Source: CAVYXK01 sp963708245 (GTDB lineage: Bacteria > Pseudomonadota > Alphaproteobacteria > Acetobacterales > Acetobacteraceae). Taken from it: 64,000 bases of DNA. The position numbers and the translations under genes are program-made. This document shows, piece after piece, positions 62,425-64,000 of the stretch; positions within the stretch are counted from its first letter, which is position 1; every line of letters starts with the position of its first letter. The stretch covers positions 4,030,001-4,094,000 of the forward strand of contig OY970201.1 in NCBI GenBank assembly GCA_963708245.1, given 5' to 3'. The notes under the pieces were generated by a model. That model saw only the letters and a program-made list of their open reading frames with translations, did no database searches and was not told where the DNA came from.

Positions 62425-63198
62425 CTAGCTGTTGTTGCGGTTGCCCAGAAGCTGCAGCAGCAGCATGAACAGGTTGATGAAGTTCAGGTAAAGGCTCAGC
62501 GCGTCATAGACGCTGCGCTTGGCCGCCTGCTCGGTCCCCTCGGCATAGGCGTATTGCACATAAGTCGCCTTGATCCGCTGGGTGTCGTAAGCTGTCAGTC
62601 CGGTGAACACCAGCACGCCGATGATACTGACCAGGAACTGCAGCTCGGTCGAGCGCATGAACATGTTCACCACGCTGGCGAGGATCACGCCGATCAGCCC
62701 CATCATCAGGAAGCTACCCCAGCGGCTGAGGTCGCTGCGCGTGGTGTAGCCGTAGATGCTCATCGCTGCGAAGGTGCCGGCCGAGATGAAGAACACCCGC
62801 ACGATCGAAGTGCTGGTGTAGATCAGGAAGATATTCGTCAGGCTGAGGCCCATCGCCGCGCAGAACAGCCAATAGAGCGTCTGCGCCATCTGCCGCGACA
62901 GCCGGTTCACCCCCAGGCTGAGCACCAGCACGAAGGCCAGCGGCAAGAAGATCGAGATCATCGCCAGCGGCGAGACGCTACGCACCACGCCCGCCGCGGT
63001 GGTAACCTCAGGATAGAATGCGTTGATCGCCGAGGTGTTGGCGATCAGGTAGGCGATGATGCCGGTCAGCAACAGACCCGACGCCATCCAGTTATAGACC
63101 CGCAGCATGTACGCCCGCAGCCCCGCGTCCAGGACAGCGGAGGTAGCGGTGGCGCCGGGGGAGCCCGGGTACGCCCGGAAGTCGGGACTGTAGACCAT
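62425..63198 (-). CDS. Bax inhibitor-1/YccA-family membrane protein
   Basis: A 257-residue protein with seven membrane helices: VYNWMASGLLLTGIIAYLIA, MISIFLPLAFVLVLSLGVNR, YWLFCAAMGLSLTNIFLIYT, then GTFAAMSIYGYTTRSDLSRW, MMGLIGVILASVVNMFMRST and the family end FTGLTAYDTQRIKATY and SLYLNFINLFMLLLQLLGNR. BI-1 proteins are pH-sensitive calcium leak channels or regulators. ATG 63198 fits the start MVYSPDFRAYPG. Intact. Confidence 0.93.
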   Translation of the reverse strand: MVYSPDFRAYPGSPGATATSAVLDAGLRAYMLRVYNWMASGLLLTGIIAYLIANTSAINAFYPEVTTAAGVVRSVSPLAMISIFLPLAFVLVLSLGVNRLSRQMAQTLYWLFCAAMGLSLTNIFLIYTSTSIVRVFFISAGTFAAMSIYGYTTRSDLSRWGSFLMMGLIGVILASVVNMFMRSTELQFLVSIIGVLVFTGLTAYDTQRIKATYVQYAYAEGTEQAAKRSVYDALSLYLNFINLFMLLLQLLGNRNNS

Positions 63199-63292
63199 GG
63201 GTTCTCTGTGTCCTCTCAGGCGGGTGATAACCCGCGCAGGCAACATTGGCGACGGGCCGGTTTTGTTCAAGCGTGGCGGCGTGAAGCCGGAT

Positions 63293-64000
63293 TTATTCGT
63301 TCCGCAACCACGGCGCCGCCTTGGCCCGCAGCGCCGCCGCAGTGCCAGCATAGCCGAATGCCAGCATCATGGCGAGAGCCGCGATCAGCGTGCCGGCCAA
63401 GGCGCCGGGCAGGAAATTCCAGTCGGCATGCATCACGTAGCGCAGTACGGCCCAGCTCGCCAGTGTCCCGACCAATGCCGCGACAGCACCCGCCGCCAAA
63501 CCCAGCGCACCGAACTCGACCAGCCATGCCGCCCGGATCTGCGATCGCGTGGCGCCGAGCGTCTTGAGGATCACCGCCTCCCGCGTCCGGCGCTGCTGGC
63601 CGGCGGCGATCGCCCCGATCAGTACCAGAGTACCGGCAATTAGTGTGATCGAGCCCGCCGCGGCCAACGCAACGGCGAGCTGCCGCACCAGCGAAGCGAT
63701 TGCCGCCAGCACACTCCCGACCTCGATGCCGGTCACATTGGGTAGTGCATCGCTCACTCGACGGAGCAGCGTCCCTTGGAAGGGGGTCGCAACTCGAACA
63801 GTGGCGATATGCGTGTGCGGCGCCTCGGCGAGCAGGCCCGGACTTGCCACCAACACGAAATTCAGTCCGAGCCGCTGCCAAGCGATGTCGCGCAGGCTGG
63901 CCACGGTCAGCTCGATATCGCGCCCGAGCACGTTGACCGTGATGGTCCCGCCGATTCCGAGACCCCAGCCTTTGGCCAAGCCAGCATCAACCGACACCAG
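63293..64000 (-). CDS. FtsX-like ABC transporter permease (YbbP-type), C-terminal part; 5' end beyond window
   Basis: The last 235 residues of a permease: LGIGGTITVNVLGRDIELTV and VASLRDIAWQRLGLNFVLVA of the periplasmic domain, then three helices including SITLIAGTLVLIGAIAAGQQ with the coupling segment RRTREAVILKTLGATRSQIR and a last helix pair. YbbP-like permeases work with YbbA ATPases and a TesA-like lipase. The gene continues past base 64000. Confidence 0.85.
   Translation of the reverse strand: MVSVDAGLAKGWGLGIGGTITVNVLGRDIELTVASLRDIAWQRLGLNFVLVASPGLLAEAPHTHIATVRVATPFQGTLLRRVSDALPNVTGIEVGSVLAAIASLVRQLAVALAAAGSITLIAGTLVLIGAIAAGQQRRTREAVILKTLGATRSQIRAAWLVEFGALGLAAGAVAALVGTLASWAVLRYVMHADWNFLPGALAGTLIAALAMMLAFGYAGTAAALRAKAAPWLRNE

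Noticed and set aside
62554..63567. 337-codon plus-strand frame opposite BI-1 and the permease
   Set aside because: His/Gln/Arg-rich shadow spanning two real genes on the other strand.

Overview
The window is GC-rich DNA from an alphaproteobacterium, most likely a member of the Rhodospirillales close to Acetobacteraceae. I infer this from the pcm-tolC-popZ-valS gene order, the hisI-lpxB overlap, the divergent anmK/tyrS pair and the high-GC codon use. No rRNA and no CRISPR array is visible. One tRNA gene is present, tRNA-Cys(GCA).

Left part (about 1-32 kb) is an accessory region full of broken genes. An IS21-family element (723-5874) sits inside the signal peptide of a FecR-domain gene with a perfect 7-bp target duplication. 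Its istB gene is in turn interrupted by a 2.6-kb large-serine-recombinase element, so two insertions are nested. A second, truncated IS21 copy (17.8-18.7 kb) cuts a SRAP-type DNA repair gene. An IS3-family element with an internal deletion cuts an AT-rich TMEM43-like gene. Remnants of IS5, IS110 and IS256 transposases follow. Between these lie a two-gene module of a small helical protein plus a TPR-repeat protein (5980-8251), an MFS transporter, a truncated NHEJ-type DNA ligase, a DUF2382 stress protein, an AsmA-like protein, a PEP-CTERM-like secreted protein, several tiny proteins of unknown role, a metallophosphoesterase and a DUF616 glycosyltransferase.

Right part (about 32.3-64 kb), beginning at tRNA-Cys, is mostly intact and conserved. 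It carries pcm, a TolC-type outer-membrane channel, PopZ and valS. Next come a Gfo/Idh oxidoreductase converging on hisI-lpxB, and a probable sugar-acid cassette (enolase-superfamily enzyme, RraA-like aldolase, ACS-type MFS transporter). A thiol-dioxygenase-like cupin lies before a four-domain rhodanese. comF converges on a tightly overlapping CoA-thioester operon (CoA transferase, GST, VOC protein, paaG remnant, paaI, paaK). Then come denD, a YghU-like GST, an acyl-CoA dehydrogenase-like flavoprotein, argB, anmK, tyrS, a Bax-inhibitor-1 protein and the end of an FtsX-like permease.

Many genes carry frameshifts, nonsense codons or internal deletions, including several in the otherwise conserved right part (comF, paaI, paaG, the cupin). 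The short slippage-type indels could be real decay or assembly errors. The nested insertions, target duplications and large deletions cannot be explained by sequencing error.
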